From positions 744,001 to 808,000 of the forward strand of contig NZ_CP035037.1 of assembly GCF_004028235.1 (NCBI RefSeq): a DNA stretch of 64,000 nucleotides. Direction: 5' to 3'. Below the pieces are notes generated by a model. That model saw nothing but the letters and a program-made list of their open reading frames with translations, was not told the origin of the DNA and did not search any database. The translations under genes and the position numbers were made by a program. Positions 62,696-64,000 of this stretch are shown here, piece after piece; position 1 is the stretch's first letter; every line of letters begins with the position of its first letter. This DNA is from Leucobacter muris (lineage in GTDB: Bacteria; Actinomycetota; Actinomycetes; Actinomycetales; Microbacteriaceae).

Positions 62696-63787
62696 GTGAC
62701 CCTCTCGGAGTTCGACAGCTACCGGCCCCCCGAGAAGCCGCGCCGGTCCGGGGGCAGGCGCAAGCGCCGCGGTGGCAGGGGCGCCGGGGCGACCGACGGC
62801 TCGCGCGAGATGGCCATGGTGCCCGAGGTCGAGTTCGCCACCTACTACGACCGGCCCATCGTGAAGCCGCCGCCGTGGGAGGCGCCGATCGGCATCTACC
62901 TGTTTCTCGGCGGCGTCGCGGGCGGGTCGTCGCTGCTGGCCGCGGGCGCGCAGTTCAGCGGCAACGCGAAGCTGCGCCGCAACAGCCGTCTCGCGGCGAT
63001 CGCCGCGGCCGGCGCGGGCGCCGTGTCGCTCATCGTCGACCTGGGCAGGCCCGAGCGATTCCTCAACATGTTCCGCACGCTCAAGGTGACCTCGCCGATG
63101 AGCGTCGGCTCGTGGATCCTCGGCGCGTTCAGCGCCGGAGCCGGCGTCGCGGCCGCCGCCGAGTTCGACCGCATGACGAAGCGCCGGCTGCCGCTCGGGC
63201 CGCTGCGCCGACTGCTCGATCTGGCCGAGCAGCCGGCGGGAGTGGTCTCCGCGGTGTTCGCGGCGCCGCTCGCCGCCTACACCGGCGTGCTGCTCTCGAA
63301 CACGGCGAACCCCACGTGGAACGCGGCGAAGGAGGATCTCTCGTTCGTCTTCGTGAGTTCGGCGAGCCTCGCCGCCGGTGGCCTCGGCATGGTGACGACG
63401 CCCGTGGCCGATGCGAAGCCGGCGAGGGTGCTGGCGGTGGCCGGGTCGGCGGCCGAGCTCGCCGCGTCGGAGCTCATGGAGCGGCGCATGGATCCGGTGG
63501 CCGCCGAGCCGCTGCACCGCGGGAGCGCGGGTGCGATGCACCGGTGGAGCAAGCGTCTCGCCGCGGTCGGCGGGGTCGGCGCGGTCTTCGCGGGGCGCAG
63601 CCGCACGGTCGCGGTCGTCTCGGGGGTCGCGCTGCTCGCGGCCTCGGCGCTCACCCGCTTCGCGGTGCTCGAGGCCGGCCTCCACTCCACGAAGGATCCC
63701 CGATACGTCATCGAACCGCAGAAGCGCCGGCTCGAGGCGCGCCGCCGCGCGGGGATCGTCGACGACTCGATCACCACGGCCGAGTAG
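62696..63787 (+). CDS. NrfD/PsrC-like membrane subunit of formate dehydrogenase
   Basis: A 363-residue membrane protein. A basic N-terminus of about 60 residues precedes YYDRPIVKPPPWEAPIGIYLFLGGVAGGSS, of which WEAPIGIYLFLGGVAGGS is the NrfD signature; VDLGRPERFLNMFR and SPMSVGSW follow. About eight helices are seen. It would take electrons from FdhB to menaquinone instead of a cytochrome b subunit. GTG start at 62696. Confidence 0.88.
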   Translation: MTLSEFDSYRPPEKPRRSGGRRKRRGGRGAGATDGSREMAMVPEVEFATYYDRPIVKPPPWEAPIGIYLFLGGVAGGSSLLAAGAQFSGNAKLRRNSRLAAIAAAGAGAVSLIVDLGRPERFLNMFRTLKVTSPMSVGSWILGAFSAGAGVAAAAEFDRMTKRRLPLGPLRRLLDLAEQPAGVVSAVFAAPLAAYTGVLLSNTANPTWNAAKEDLSFVFVSSASLAAGGLGMVTTPVADAKPARVLAVAGSAAELAASELMERRMDPVAAEPLHRGSAGAMHRWSKRLAAVGGVGAVFAGRSRTVAVVSGVALLAASALTRFAVLEAGLHSTKDPRYVIEPQKRRLEARRRAGIVDDSITTAE

Positions 63788-63807
63788 CGGGGACGAGGGG
63801 GGAAGCG

Positions 63808-64000
63808 GTGACGCGAGACGAAGCGGTGCGAGCGGGGCTCGTCGAGCTGCGCGCGCAGACCGATGCCCGCGCGGCCCGGCTCGAGGCCGAGCTCGACGCG
63901 CTGACCCGCGCTCGCCGCAGCGAGTCGGATGACGACGAGCACGATCCGGAGGGGGTGACGCTCTCCTCGCAGTGGTCGATGCTCGCCGGCCTGCTCGCCT
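63808..64000 (+). CDS. TraR/DksA-like protein, partial at the window end
   Basis: The GTG at 63808 begins 64 codons to the end of the window: a coiled coil (LRAQTDARAARLEAELDALTRAR, trimmed) and then DDDEHDPEGVTLSSQWSMLAGLLA-like text, the element DEHDPEG being typical of actinobacterial TraR/DksA proteins before their C4 zinc finger. The finger itself would lie beyond the window. AGGGGGGAAG is upstream. Confidence 0.6.
   Translation, partial: MTRDEAVRAGLVELRAQTDARAARLEAELDALTRARRSESDDDEHDPEGVTLSSQWSMLAGLLA

Overview
The window is high-GC actinobacterial DNA. Gene content (TypA, MarP-type protease, CBU_0592-like protein, mycothiol-type formaldehyde oxidation), many GTG starts and very short leaders suggest Microbacteriaceae; Leucobacter or a relative is my inference, not proven.

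Layout. (1) 1-15.7 kb, host: DinB-like and VOC enzymes, a frame-shifted small alarmone synthetase, a phosphotransferase, a homocysteine S-methyltransferase, a CPBP membrane protease, a complete peptide ABC transporter (SBP, two permeases, double ATPase), a Bcr/CflA efflux pump, typA, a YtrA-type GntR regulator, a small amidohydrolase remnant and tRNA-Pro(CGG). (2) 15.8-47.75 kb, a siphovirus-type prophage: integrase and ImmA-like/repressor genes on the minus strand, a divergent switch, an early/replication block (Xis-like, antirepressor, sliding clamp, oligoribonuclease-like exonuclease, many small overlapping ORFs), HNH, TerS/TerL, portal, MuF-like protein with a C-terminal nuclease-like domain and a small candidate immunity gene, scaffold, SU10/DUF5309-type capsid, connectors, tail tube, tail assembly chaperones joined by a -1 slippery site, a reversed DUF4429 gene and the tape-measure gene. 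Two IS elements cut it: IS256-type at 22.3-23.6 kb and IS3-type at 43.5-44.8 kb. The second ends the tape-measure gene and abuts a truncated low-GC fic gene; tail-tip and lysis genes are missing, so the prophage is defective. A minus-strand set of small genes (SRAP variant, HTH, tiny membrane proteins) behind a 38-bp palindrome closes it. (3) 47.75-64 kb, host: MarP-like protease, an MFS pump, a CBU_0592-like protein, a LysR regulator, and then a C1 oxidation locus.

The C1 locus couples a zinc formaldehyde dehydrogenase and its divergent LuxR/HATPase regulator to a formate dehydrogenase cluster: moeA-mobA-DUF6457 on the minus strand, and fdhD-fdhA-fdhB-nrfD-like on the plus strand. fdhA is a selenoprotein gene: an in-frame TGA lies at the known Sec position, followed 11 nt later by a SECIS-like hairpin. 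The same cluster carries several lesions (one-base indels in moeA and twice in fdhA, one beside a 13-G run, and a Trp-to-TGA change in mobA); these are either true decay or base-calling errors.
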